Below the pieces are notes generated by a model, which had not been told where the DNA came from, did not search any database, and saw only the letters and a list, made by a program, of their open reading frames with translations. Positions 48,120-58,950 of a DNA stretch of 64,000 nt are shown piece by piece; within the stretch, counting starts at the first letter, position 1; each line of letters opens with the position of its first letter. This stretch comes from Fasciola hepatica. Its lineage: Eukaryota > Platyhelminthes > Trematoda > Plagiorchiida > Fasciolidae. The position numbers were made by a program, and so were the translations under genes. The stretch is from NCBI GenBank assembly GCA_948099385.1, contig CANUEZ040000213.1:186001-250000 (forward strand), read 5' to 3'.

Positions 48120-48370
48120 TTCCATGAAACACGTCGTTCAGCTTGGACTCATTTTATTCTCAGTGGTTTCAAATACTGGAAATGCTGTTGGCTTGGATTA
48201 CTGGTTTTCACAAGCTCCGGATAGCTGCTTTTTGCTTTCAAGCAGCAAGCTTTTGTTGTAAGTACTAATATACACGGACGACGGGAGAAAAGTTCTCCGG
48301 AAGAACACGATCGGTTTCGCGTTTATTGCTACTCATCAGGTATGCGTGCCCTGTACTACCCTGTCTAATC
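48120..48370 (-). repeat. SINE-like dispersed repeat with hammerhead-like core
   Basis: On the minus strand the stretch reads CTGATGAG, 12 bases, then CGAAACC (about 48334-48310), the conserved boxes of a hammerhead ribozyme core, though the intervening stem is poor. It then runs through GTTCTTCCGGAGAAC to TTTGAAACCACTGAG near 48150. The first part is shared with 26497-26600, and the TTTGAAACCACTGAG part with 49163-49180. It is therefore repetitive. Whether it is one SINE or several joined fragments is unclear. Confidence 0.5.
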
Positions 48371-49063
48371 ACTCCTATACTTACACACTCCGGAGTTGGG
48401 GTTTCTTCCTCACAATCTCATTTCAGTCATTAGCTAAGCCTTTGGGCTCCGAGTAACGAAAACCCAAACTTGGAACCATTTGTCCCCGTTCACACTTTGA
48501 TTTCACTTGAATCATTAGAAAAGCGCATGGACGGGAAGTCCCCTTTTTAGAAACACAAGCTTGTTCGATGAAAGTTATTTCGTCGGTTAATCAAGGCTAA
48601 CGGACGATTCTTAAATTTCACTCCACTCCTATACACATTCCCAATGAGTAGAGAAAGCGTTTTATTCTCATTTGAGCTAACAACATCTTTTTACCGGCAT
48701 CTGCTCATCTGACGGTGAAACGATTGTGACCAAGATTTCGAGATCAACAATTAGGATCTTTTCAAAATGGTTCATTTCACATTTTTGGCAATTTCATTTT
48801 CATTTTTTCACTTTACTAAACAGCCTGGGGTTTCAACATCGGTAAGAGATGAGGAAAAATTACAAAATTGCAAACAAAATACTCACTGAGTCGCTCCCAC
48901 TCGGACAGTTCGAAAGATATTCACCTTTCAGTAGTTCTTTCAATATAGTTTCTCTAGCTAAGGTGTTTGAGTTGATTACTATATCTGTCACCCGTAAACT
49001 GACCTTGGCATTTAAGAAAATCGTTAAAATTCCTCGTCGCGACGGTGCTGATGGCACTGACGA
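48371..49063. other. Stretch without recognised gene
   Basis: Several acceptor-like pyrimidine tracts lie here. One of them flanks an 18-base exon-like segment at 48824-48841 that is followed by GTAAGA. Because both sides are repeats, I do not call a gene. Confidence 0.35.
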
Positions 49064-49180
49064 TGTCATGGTGATAAAACGTTTGCAATCTAAACATCAA
49101 GCTCAGCGATCAGAACATCATAGCAACCAACAACCTGAGCTACAACCAACACAAATATTTGAAACCACTGAGAGGAAATC
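49064..49180 (+). repeat. Dispersed repeat, partner of 53110-53220
   Basis: The core string AAGCTCAGCGATCAGAACAT and the following CCTGAGCTACAACC match the reverse complement of 53180-53130 closely. The open frame through here (HQAQRSEHHSNQQPELQPT) is therefore repeat-derived. It is probably a SINE or non-LTR tail common in this genome. Confidence 0.7.
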
Positions 49181-50234
49181 CCTTTAGTCAAAACACTACA
49201 CAAGACCCGATATAAGTCACTCGAGTTGAAGTTAAATCACCAGGCTCATCATCGACGGCAGCAGGATAAATTTATGGTACCTGGCATACTCATCATCCAT
49301 AAAAGTCAGTATGATGCGTTGGAGAATATCCGAAGCCAAGGGTATGACCTCTCAGTTCTAACGGGGAACTAGGCCGCGGTGACTGTTCAAGCGTGGATCT
49401 GAATGATCTTCTTTTTAGAAGAGTGGTGAATTTGAAGGTGAAAGAGCAAAATAGTGAGGAGAGATTCACAAACCAAAGTGCGCTGAGAAAAAACTCAAGT
49501 AGGTAGCAGTGACCAGAATGCAGTCTGATCATTCTACCCACCCCCCAGCAATCTGCGGATCTTTCTGTGCATACAATTACATCCACACGACTAATAAGGT
49601 AAAATTTCCGTTGACCAATAGCTGGTTGTGTGACGCCTGCTTCATAGATGTGCTTTTTATACATACTTTGTGTCTTTCTGAATGTCACTTTTGGGTCTTG
49701 ATGCTATCTGTCTTACTCCCACTCACTAATCTGCTAAGCAGTAAATCATAAACGAAACTTTACAGTGTTTTCCTCTGGTAGAAACCGACTGAAGTATAGG
49801 GAAATCCTGCCGAATTTGGTCAAATTAGAAGTTTGTTGTTGTGGGCAAACCTGAGTAGTAGTACACGACCGCAGCAAGTTGGCTGAAGTTGAGAGTTGTA
49901 GATCAAAACCTTACCTGGGATATGCGGTCGAACACAGTGAGAATAATCCCCATTACAGCCACTTCAACGGTCTTCGGTACGTCAGCAACAATGAAGGCAG
50001 AATATGAGGAACATGAGGAAGTGACCTCGTCACCGTGCGGGCGTGAAGACGAACGTTTTCAAGCAGTGCAAATGATTTACCATTTCCAGGTTTCTGACTG
50101 AGCAAGCACAGATGGTTAGCCTGTTCCTCATTCTCAACACCATAGAACGTCGATCCTTTGCAGTTCAAAAGTGAGTGATTCACAGGGCGATGTATCTTGT
50201 AGTAGTGAAGTTGGGCAAATTGTTTAGAATCAGC
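49181..50234. other. Stretch without recognised gene
   Basis: A 66-codon frame lies at about 49170-49371 (contains DKFMVPGILIIHKSQYDALE). Overlapping frames of 70 and 145 codons lie on opposite strands at 49889-50390. None has a recognised motif; they may be repeat-derived. Confidence 0.35.
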
Positions 50235-50300
50235 TCGCGTAGCCTGGTGGTTGAGAGTGTGACTGACAATCATTCGCTGTGGGTTCAAATCAAAGTAGAG
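50235..50300 (+). repeat. tRNA-like SINE head
   Basis: TAGCCTGGTGG (50240-50250) resembles a pol III box A and GGGTTCAAATC (50281-50291) a box B, at tRNA-like spacing. The segment cannot fold as a complete tRNA by eye, so a tRNA-derived SINE is the better reading. A 3' body probably extends toward 50380. Confidence 0.5.
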
Positions 50301-50455
50301 CCTCCGTGGATACCTACTTCTCGTTATTCCTGTCAGGCCAGATAAAACGGCTGCGGCCATGGTTTTCAAAGGTGATACTTTATATGCCAATCAATGCAAA
50401 TCTCCTGCTACTCATATTCGTGGTGTTTGTTCCTGGAACACCTTGCATCGAAAAA

Positions 50456-52639
50456 GTATGTAGACGTACTCATCTTGAGTGTAGAACTCTTCTATCTAGT
50501 CATTCACGTGGAAAAATAAGCTCAGAAGGAATCATACGGGACACCGTTCAAATAAAAGCTGATCTGTGGGCCTGTAGTTCTGGTCGCAAAAGATTCATTG
50601 TCAGTTAAGATAAAACCCAATTAGATCTTGACGACGATAAATGATTTCTGATGGAAATAATGAACTCAGTAATGCGCAACTATCAAAATTCCTCAACCGA
50701 GGCGGTACACTTCATATTTATACACCAAATCAGTGATAATGCACATATTTCAAACTAATATTGATTGTTTTCGCCCACCATAGTGCTCTTTTGGCTTTGC
50801 TTGGGAAAGAAAAAAGAGATTTTTAGTCTCCCATTTAATTATTCATTTCACCGAAAAAGCCATATTCAAAAAGCTTGAAACATTAAGCCCCCTCAATCTA
50901 CTTCATACGAACAGATGAAATATATAAATTGTGAGATGCGAGTTTTCTACGTTCTTTCCAATGGCGAACGAAAAACATGGAAATTCACCTTGAAATGGAG
51001 CTCAATGAAACACGATTCGAATGGACAGAGCCGAACAAATTCGGAAAAGGTTCAGTAAAAGGTGATTGCTTAAAGCCAAAAAGGACAAACATGGTTTTAT
51101 AAACAGTTTCTTTAGGCATGGCTGAAGCGTGAGTCTACTCATCAGTAAAGATTAGCAGAAGGCTTAAAGCCTAGGGCTCCAGTTTCGTGCAGCCATCCGG
51201 GAAGCTCGACTAAGGCGAGTATTGTGACAAAAGTTATCTAGGACTTACAGAAATGTTTGCTTGGATGAAAATTACCACAGTTTATTCTTATTTCCCCATT
51301 CCCCACTCCCATACGCACAGATTTGGTTTGAACCCTGAAAATCCGCTGATTCAGATGTATAAAGCTACTGCTGACTTGACTTGATATGAAAGATCATAAA
51401 ATAATCTCTTATTTCCTTATTTCCACAAAGAAATAATATCTTCGGAGGAAGTCAGAGTAAATTCGAGAACGCCAAATGAATTGCCGGAAACTGCTTGGAT
51501 TGATTTCGGGACCACATGGTCGGAAGCCCGCAGTGATTGCCACTTGACCGGTGCTGGTCACGTGTTTTCCCCAAAGTTATACCCAGTGCTCCATCCAACC
51601 CCTCAAACCAGAAAATTATGAAACTAATTTTAATTGTTTATCGATTTGTCCCCAGTTACGTGGCGTTTTTTGTCCGCCTTTGTTGCCCAACCATGGTGAA
51701 TGCACAGGTAGAAAGAAGAGATCCATCACTTGCAACAGTAATTAGGCGGAGTTCGGCATAAATTCAATTGAGCCATTTTAATGGAACAACGGTATGTCAT
51801 CAGTAGTACAGATTTTGTTGTCCCCTGTTAGGGTGCTGCAAGGATACCCTAAAGCGGTCTTGGTAACAGTTAAGTCTCCGTTTGTGTGACCTACAGTGTA
51901 CTCGCATCCCGCGTTATCCGCCTAGCAAGTCAAGTAACACGTTCACGTATTTTTGTGTCCGTGCAAGTGATTTGCTTCAGTGATTGTCTTCATTTTGGAA
52001 CTACTCGTTGGCCTGGCTCGGCAGTCAATCTGTCATCGACCTGCATGCTAACTCAGTCCCAAATCATTGGAACAAATTAGCTAATGTGCTTGTTATGGTT
52101 CTATCATGCGCTTGGCCTCCAAGAGAATACGCTTGAGGTGGACTAAGAATAGGCCCTTCTATGTCACACACCCTCTCCCAACTCACCCACTCACTAATCT
52201 GTAGGGTAAATTGATTCACATGAAATTCATCGAAGCTTGACTCGACTAAATAGTCTACTTTCAAAAGCAGCCCGATGCATGGTACTGGCGATTAGGATGG
52301 GCAGTTTCGTTTCAGGTGCACAAGGATGGACATTATTATAACCTATGAATCACATTTGGTGCAATAAGAGGTTGGTTGCTTGTCTTTAAGTCAAGGTGGG
52401 CCCATCACACTATCAGAAGTCAAGGAGTGGCGGGCAGTTCCGTATTTACAGTCTAGGTTTGCCTATAAATTATTCTGACTTGCTTTCTAGTTCCTTAGTC
52501 AAGTGAACGCACAAAGCAAACATTTCATTTTATCTAGTACGATCAGTAGCAATTAGATGCTCTCTTAGTTCAAATACTTTTGGATTCATCCTTGCGACCC
52601 TTTTTGAACAAGTAACGTCCAAGTGAATGAGTATTCTCT
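50456..52639. other. Stretch without confidently recognised gene
   Basis: Candidate splice-like and small cysteine-rich frames are described in the findings (50384-50455, 51321-51356, 51540-51737). None could be tied to a known family. Confidence 0.35.
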
Positions 52640-52705
52640 CATAGCTCTGTTGGTAAAGGGCACAAGATGCTTACGATCGGTTCACACGCGGGTTGGGCTC
52701 AAATT
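52640..52705 (+). repeat. Degenerate tRNA-like SINE head
   Basis: TAGCTCTGTTGG (52642-52653) resembles box A. GGTTGGGCTCAAAT (52691-52704) resembles a box B carrying an insertion. The layout is the same as at 50235-50300 but more decayed. Confidence 0.4.
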
Positions 52706-52835
52706 TATTCAAGGCTGAACATTTTGAACTTTTGATTCACAAAGGATTTTTCCATACACTTGGTTTCTTTCTCTCCACGAATACATCTACGTAATATATT
52801 TTTGCTTTTTGCTTTCTTTTTTATTTATTATACAG

Positions 52836-52953
52836 CAAAGTGCATCAATTCAGGGGAGGGACACTGTCAGTGAAAAGCTACTAAAAGGGGAAGTGTTCCG
52901 CGGGGCAGAAGATTCGGAGGCCCCTAAAACAGATTTAATTCTTGACAGCAACC
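52836..52953 (+). other. Exon-like open segment with strong splice flanks
   Basis: A long T-rich tract ending ATACAG precedes 118 bases open in only one frame (QSASIQGRDTVSEKLLKGEV, then FRGAEDSEAPKTDLILDSN), followed by GTGAGT. It leaves one base of phase. The sequence just downstream (53100-53220) is a dispersed repeat, and the minus strand here also carries an open frame, so the segment may be repeat-derived instead. No protein family was recognised. Confidence 0.25.
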
Positions 52954-53109
52954 GTGAGTTGTGCGTACGACCGCAGGCCAGAGGTTCATTTCAAAAAACA
53001 CGTACAAACGTGTGCGTCGTACCAGACTTTCCGTACACTCTTTCCTAGTATTAGAGCGATAGTTGCGTTGAGGTTGTCTGCTTCGCATCAGAAGTTTGGA
53101 TTTCAATGT

Positions 53110-53220
53110 TTTTTTATGTTTCAGTCGGTTGTAGCTCAGGCTGTTGGTTATTATGATGTTCTGATCACTGAGCTTGGCGTATAGGTCGCAAACATTTCAT
53201 CACCAGTCGGGGTAGAATCG
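53110..53220 (-). repeat. Dispersed repeat, partner of 49064-49180
   Basis: Its reverse complement contains CTCAGTGATCAGAACATCAT and CCTGAGCTACAACC, as in the partner, plus a related GTGCACTGACGATT upstream. The inverted copies are about 4 kb apart. Confidence 0.7.
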
Positions 53221-56200
53221 TCAGTGCACGTGCTCTGTTGGTAGTGACTTTTTGGATTTAAACTGACTGTTGCCGCTGTATCCGTTCGAAATACGTCTCG
53301 TAGGCCGTTATCGCATATCAGAATCTTGGCTAGGATGCACCTTATCATTGGCATCAGCAATTCGGCATCACCAAGAACCTGATCGGAGAGACAAATAGTA
53401 GTGCGCAGAACAACTTTACAAGCTTGTTACAGTCCACTTGGCCTGTATCAACATTTGTGAGACAAAATAAACTTCGCTGCAGGACAAACCAACGTCCTCT
53501 CTTCAGTGTAATAAATTGAACTTCTATATGGAGAGATTATCCGAAGGATAACTTTGCGGAAGATGTTGTTAGGTATTTTGAAAATGTATCAAAATATTAA
53601 CAATACGGATTGTCGCTGTGCACAAAATTATTAGAGAATAAAACATGATGGAAAAGTATAATTATCCGAATTACAGTCGATGTTATCCACTAGTTAAATG
53701 AAGTAAACTTATGCAAATGGAAGATAACGATTAACTTGATAACTGACGGACTGATTGAATCATTGATAGCATATTGGTTTGATTGTTTTGTTGATTGATT
53801 ACCCAATGTGGGCGCTTCCTAGTGACGCTAAATGAGGTTGGAATTTCGTAAGCATTGTCTGACAAATGAAGACCGTGCGGGGGTTGAGTGCCCCAATTTC
53901 CGAGATATTCTACTGAGGTTAATTCAATAAAAAGTCTTGTTTATCTGGCTAACTAAACTATTTTGAAAACTTCTAGTCAAACACGTTCAGATCAATTTAA
54001 ATGTATTGAAAGTCTGAACATTTTTATTTCTAGTAAACATTCTGCACTGGCACACCAATAGTTACTTTACGTGATCTACTTCTTTCCTTGCTCACCCACC
54101 TTTCCCTTCTGTCAACAGACCAAATGTTTTTCGGACCCTTTCTTGTGACCACCCAGCCCAGCTGAACACGAAGACAGTTGGAAAATACAAGTATCTGGAT
54201 GTTTTTGGCGTCCATCCAGGGAGCATTTGATCAATAGATGAATACCAGTTATTGCAGTTTAAGGCAAAAGGTCAAACAGTGAAAACACTGCAAGGAAAAA
54301 TCTCAAAATCCCGGATTTACGTACAACTATCCATGTAATTGTTGACTGAAAAAGGAACATTGGAATCGTGAAAAAGATCTTAGAATCAGATTACGGATTA
54401 AATTCTTAACTTACAAACTTGGACAGCGATGTGCCATTGTTTACGACAAAAATACACTACAACAACCCCAAACTGGAAATCCACTTGTGGTGTTTAATTT
54501 AGGCAATACTTAACAGTTTCGAATGGCACAGTATGCAGCTAGATCGTAAATATTTGGTGACGTTTTACAAATCCGCTGCTCCAGAAACTCATCACCGGCA
54601 TTAACCCGTAGGAAATAAGCAAATGGCCGGACTCTAAAATAGATCAAATGATCAAGCTCTGTAGATTGTTTTTATAACTTTTCTTCCATATAGGACCTTA
54701 CGGAAAAGGAGCTCATTATGTGTTCCATTCATGAACAAGTGACAGGTTTCGGCTAAGCCACACGCACCAATGATAAGAAAGAAGCCTTTGACAAGGAAGA
54801 ATGTAGGAGCGTCTGTAGCACGAGTGCGGTTTACTCCCTCGAGCATACTCCTTTCTTTCGACTGCACATACTGTTCTGCAGTATTACGAAATGGAAGCTA
54901 ATGCTTAGAAAACAAACAAACCCGTATGTGGTTATCTCGGCTTTTTATCCGTGCGTATTTTGTGAACGTTTTCAGATAGGTGGGAGTTAAAACGATACTC
55001 ATATGATTCTGCACTCCGTTAATTAGCACGTCCGCTTCAATGTGGAAAACCTCAGTTCAGTTATTGGGATCCTATTCAAAACGAGTTGAAGCGCCTGGTC
55101 AAAAGCTGCAACAGACTCATTTCGGAGGATCGTAGGTGTAAGTGGTCGGTTCCATAACTCTTCTATGGAAACTAGCAACAGGCTGCAAGTCAATTCGTGC
55201 CTGTGTTATTAAGCTGTATTTTCATATACCAACATTTTTTAGCACATTGAAATTTTTCCTATCGAGCGGCCACGTAATTGGTGAACCTCGTATGATCTTT
55301 CAGAACTCCTGCAGTTAGTCCTATTCTTAATAGCTATTGTAGCTTTAGAGGATAATATTATTATTAATATTATTTCTGCCCTTTTTCCATGTATCTCACA
55401 TTGGTACTTGATTAAAACGCGGGCCTTGAAGGCAGCACGAATAACATTGTCATAAGCTAAATGTGTTGCCGGTGGATAGGACTATACCTGATGCCCTTAA
55501 AAAGAGAGTTCAGCTCACCGGTAGTGGAATTTATCATTTCCATGTGGATCATCATGGGGCAGATAGATTTTTTTATGCCGCACCTAATAATGGGAAATCT
55601 ATTCCTGATAAAATCAGCCGCTAATTCCAAGATGCCCAGAAAAGAACTCTACCTCCTTTGGGTGAGTTCGAAAGCGGCAGTTCATTGCCCCTAAGTTCGT
55701 TAAAAATATCATTGAATTGCTGACCACGTTTGGGGAGGAATGACCAATGAAACTCAGTGTTGTTTAATCAGCTTGGGTTTAAGGTACAAGAAACATTTTC
55801 AGACGAAGCGACCAAACTTGTAAAAAAATGAAAACTCAGTTTTACACTGAAAATCAACTCACGCATTAGCAGTGGTTTGTTGGACAAACAGTAAACTGCA
55901 AAAAAGAAGAAAACCACTGTCCATTCACTCACAAACATGTCTATGCGAAAAGCTAGTTCTGTATACGAAGAGAAAAACAAATGAGCATTTGCCATTTGAT
56001 TCGCGAACACACTTCGATGTTTGACAGCTTCGAGTTCATCCGAATGGCTGCCACGGCGGACTTGTTATATTCCTGCTCCAAATTTCACAGTAAGGGTCAG
56101 TGGTTCTTTTTTATCCACTTCATAATCTATTTTGATTAGGCCATCTGACCTTTGCTCTTCATTCATCTGCAGATTAGAATTAAAACTCATGTCTATCAAC

Positions 56201-56289
56201 TAAAATCGTAAAACTATTCAGACTGCAACAAAAATCAAGCAACTTCGGATGATAGTGTGCTAGCTGATAATTTACCGACAGTCTGTTTA
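53221..56289. other. Stretch without recognised gene
   Basis: No domain, RNA gene or repeat partner was recognised over 3 kb. Frames of 60-80 codons (for example 54030-54215 minus, 55461-55694 plus) show no known motif. Confidence 0.45.
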
Positions 56290-57998
56290 CCGGTATTTCT
56301 CTCTTGGTTTTCATGAATACGTCTAACATAGGACGTTCCCACCTTGCCTCATGGGCGATGGGTTATCGATTGTTTCCTCAGATCTTTTTTCAGCGTGTTT
56401 TTACGTTGTGTACAAGTCACCCGTCACCAACACCATCATCGTTGTGGTCTACAGAGAATTTCCCAAGATCATCTTGTGTCATATTTTGTTGCGTTTATTG
56501 CCCAAAAGTAGATTTGTAGTTGTCTCACTCACTGTTATATTTCGCGCCGATTTAGTTTGTCTTTGACAAACAAAAATACACAATTGAACCTGGGGTTTGA
56601 TCAAAATCTGCCACCATCCACCGGTTTGTGCTAGAAGTAGGGGGTAAGACCGAGACACAAAGAAAATTTCTCTCTTCGACAAGTGTTTGGAAGAAGACGA
56701 CGTTGAGTAGGTCGTATTTTGGAAATTCTCCAGGATGGGCCATCAGAAATCCACACAAATACAGGTTTTCAAGAGAAAGTTTGAACCCTCTGTAGTATAC
56801 GGATTATGTGCTCATCACTTCGTTACCCAAAAGAGGCAAAATCTTATGAAAGTGCATGATTAAGTTGGAAATACGACAACTGAGTCATTTCACATTAGTA
56901 CCAACTCCTTTACTAGATTGGTTCTAATTGAATAGGAAACAAATCATTTGGACGAACAGGAGTTGTGGAATATTTGTTTAAATTCATGGGTACCTCAGAA
57001 GACCTAGTACTTCAAAGGCAAACAGAAACGCTCTTGGCAAATAAGATATTCGTTTCTACACCAAGAACACTCTGGTATCTTCACCCCGTATACATCAGTC
57101 AAAATAGCGGAAATGATATTTCTTCGGTGAAGCAAACGTGACTAATGAGTTAATACCATATGGACCTGAAAGGATTCCACCAGCACGGATGATGATAATG
57201 AGAGTGCAGGTTCAGTTCGCTCCTCTGCCCTAACACGAGTACAAGCTCATGTACCAGTTGACACCCAATGATATAAGACTAAAAAATCTACTGATTTTAA
57301 ACATATTTTATGAAAGCTTATGTGAGGGTATGGGCTAACTCATGGTCGATAGCAAGCCATGTCCCGTCAGTAATCGGCATGTCAGCGCCTGGCCGGAATC
57401 CAAGTCAGTGTTTGTGCCAGCGGATGCTCGAATGACATTGCAGCAAATCGATGAGACGCGAACGGATTCCTGTCAAACGGCAGCTGGTCGAGTGATCAAT
57501 CAACCAATAAGAGGACAAGCTACTTATGCGTTGCAACGACTGATGTCAATGATTGTTTCTTCCTATATAAACGATGTGTTTCTAGCTGATAAAATAAGAT
57601 GATTCGTAAGCGGAATAGACTTCTCACTAGAGCTGGTGGGACGGAACGAAACAGCTTAATCTCTATCACCAAGACTTTAGATAATTAGAAGATCCATGGA
57701 TAATTCTGTGTCACTGTTAAGTACTCATAACACATTTCATTTATGCGCCTTTTTTCTAGTCACTCACAAAGAAGCATATGTGAAATATTTTCACGCTATG
57801 GTCGCCTTAGATTATGAATGAATTTGGAGTTCAGAATGCAAGTAGTCGCCCCTAACAAGGTTCAGTTTTGAGGCGATCCTCACCAAACAGTTAGCCTTGC
57901 AATTGCTCTGTCAATACTTTTGAAAGTGAGGGTTGATTGTAGCATAGGCTAGTGTTCTTCAACGGTCAGTCAGTGTAGCAAGACAATCGAATGATGTG
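56290..57998. repeat. Inverted repeat D, arm 2, with promoter/LTR-like zone
   Basis: This is the reverse complement of 13125-14825. Around 57510-57660 the plus strand has CCAAT, then TCCTATATAAACG about 50 bases later, then TCTCACTAGAGCTGGTGGGA. That arrangement resembles a pol II promoter or an LTR U3/R region. The phrase TCACTAGAG.T.GTGGGACGG also occurs at 4973-4993 in block copy 1, and as an altered reverse complement near 22095-22115. The composite block copy 3 starts directly at its right edge. Confidence 0.75.
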
Positions 57999-58950
57999 TT
58001 TCGTCCGGGGTTTGCACATGAAGGATATGAAACAGCAAACACTAAAAATAGCCCATGAGTCCAATGTTTAGTAATTGGACAACTATTTGGCTGCCTACAG
58101 TCTGCTCACTACACGATATCTTCTTTACTGTGAACACTAAGGACCAGTTTGAAAACATGTTCCATCATTTCAATTCCAAACAACCGACCATTCAGTTAGC
58201 CAAAAACGAGGAAGTCAACTACATCGTCACATTTTTGGGTGTTGGAATTACCTGCCGGAAAGATGGATAGAAGCCTAGACCAGCCCATCGTAAAACTGCT
58301 TGGTCAGGACTGTGCCTTCTTTTTATCAGCTTTCCTCTCATAAAGTACAGAATCGGCTTTGTACGAACCACATTCCACAGGGAGCGTGAAATATGCTCAA
58401 CCGACACCCTGGAAGAAAGTTGCCGCCCATTTTCAAAGAACTTCTGAGGCGAACGGGTATCCAGAATGATTAATATTCAAACACTCAGCCACTTCCGAAC
58501 AGAGCGAAGGTCACCATCGTCCCAAAAGTAACGGCCTTCCTTTGGTTACTTTACAGGTGTGATGGCATCAACAGCCTACCCAGCAGATCCTTCGACTGTG
58601 CAGTTAATCGCACTTATTACTCTGCAAAGGTAATCATTTTCTCTACCTCCCGGATGATAATTCCGTCGGTGAAAAAACCACGGCCATGTCTAGTTACATT
58701 TACTGATTCAACTGCAGGTGCGCAGCCACCTGTACATTGGCAGAACGAAGAGACCATGGCGTAACCGGATGGTCGAGCACATTCCGGTTTGACCACAAAG
58801 AGCGATGAGTTGGCGGAAACAAAATCGGTGACGTAACTGACTGAATACCGAACCCTCGAACTATCTGTTACGCAAAACCTGCAGAACACTAAGCACTGCG
58901 TTTATTTGAGCACGACGATCACCGTCATCTGCGTCACAAACAATCAAAGA
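57998..58950 (+). mobile_element. Penelope-like element family B, RT C-terminal part, copy 3
   Basis: The sequence reads HDIFFTVNTKDQFENMFHHF and VTFLGVGITCRKDG (58055-58270). It is then broken through the linker (IFKE.LRRTGIQ and PRPCLVTFTD at 58425-58720). The same order and same breaks are seen in copy 1. There is no nuclease domain. Confidence 0.7.

Noticed and set aside
48124..48257. Apparent signal-peptide first exon (MKHVVQLGLILFSVVSNTGN) followed by GTAAGT, suggesting a secreted micro-exon gene
   Set aside because: The reverse complement of the same DNA (TTTGAAACCACTGAG and, across the donor, the CTGATGAG repeat) is found at 49163 and 26497, so it is repeat-derived; the signal peptide is an antisense reading.
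48932..49187. Open 84-codon segment that could be a terminal exon (contains KIVKIPRRDGADGTDDVM)
   Set aside because: Its second half is the dispersed repeat also present inverted at 53110-53220, so the long frame is most likely fortuitous.
49953..50390. 145-codon minus-strand frame, the longest unassigned frame in the middle region
   Set aside because: It overlaps a tRNA-like SINE head and an opposing 70-codon frame, and shows no domain or biased composition.
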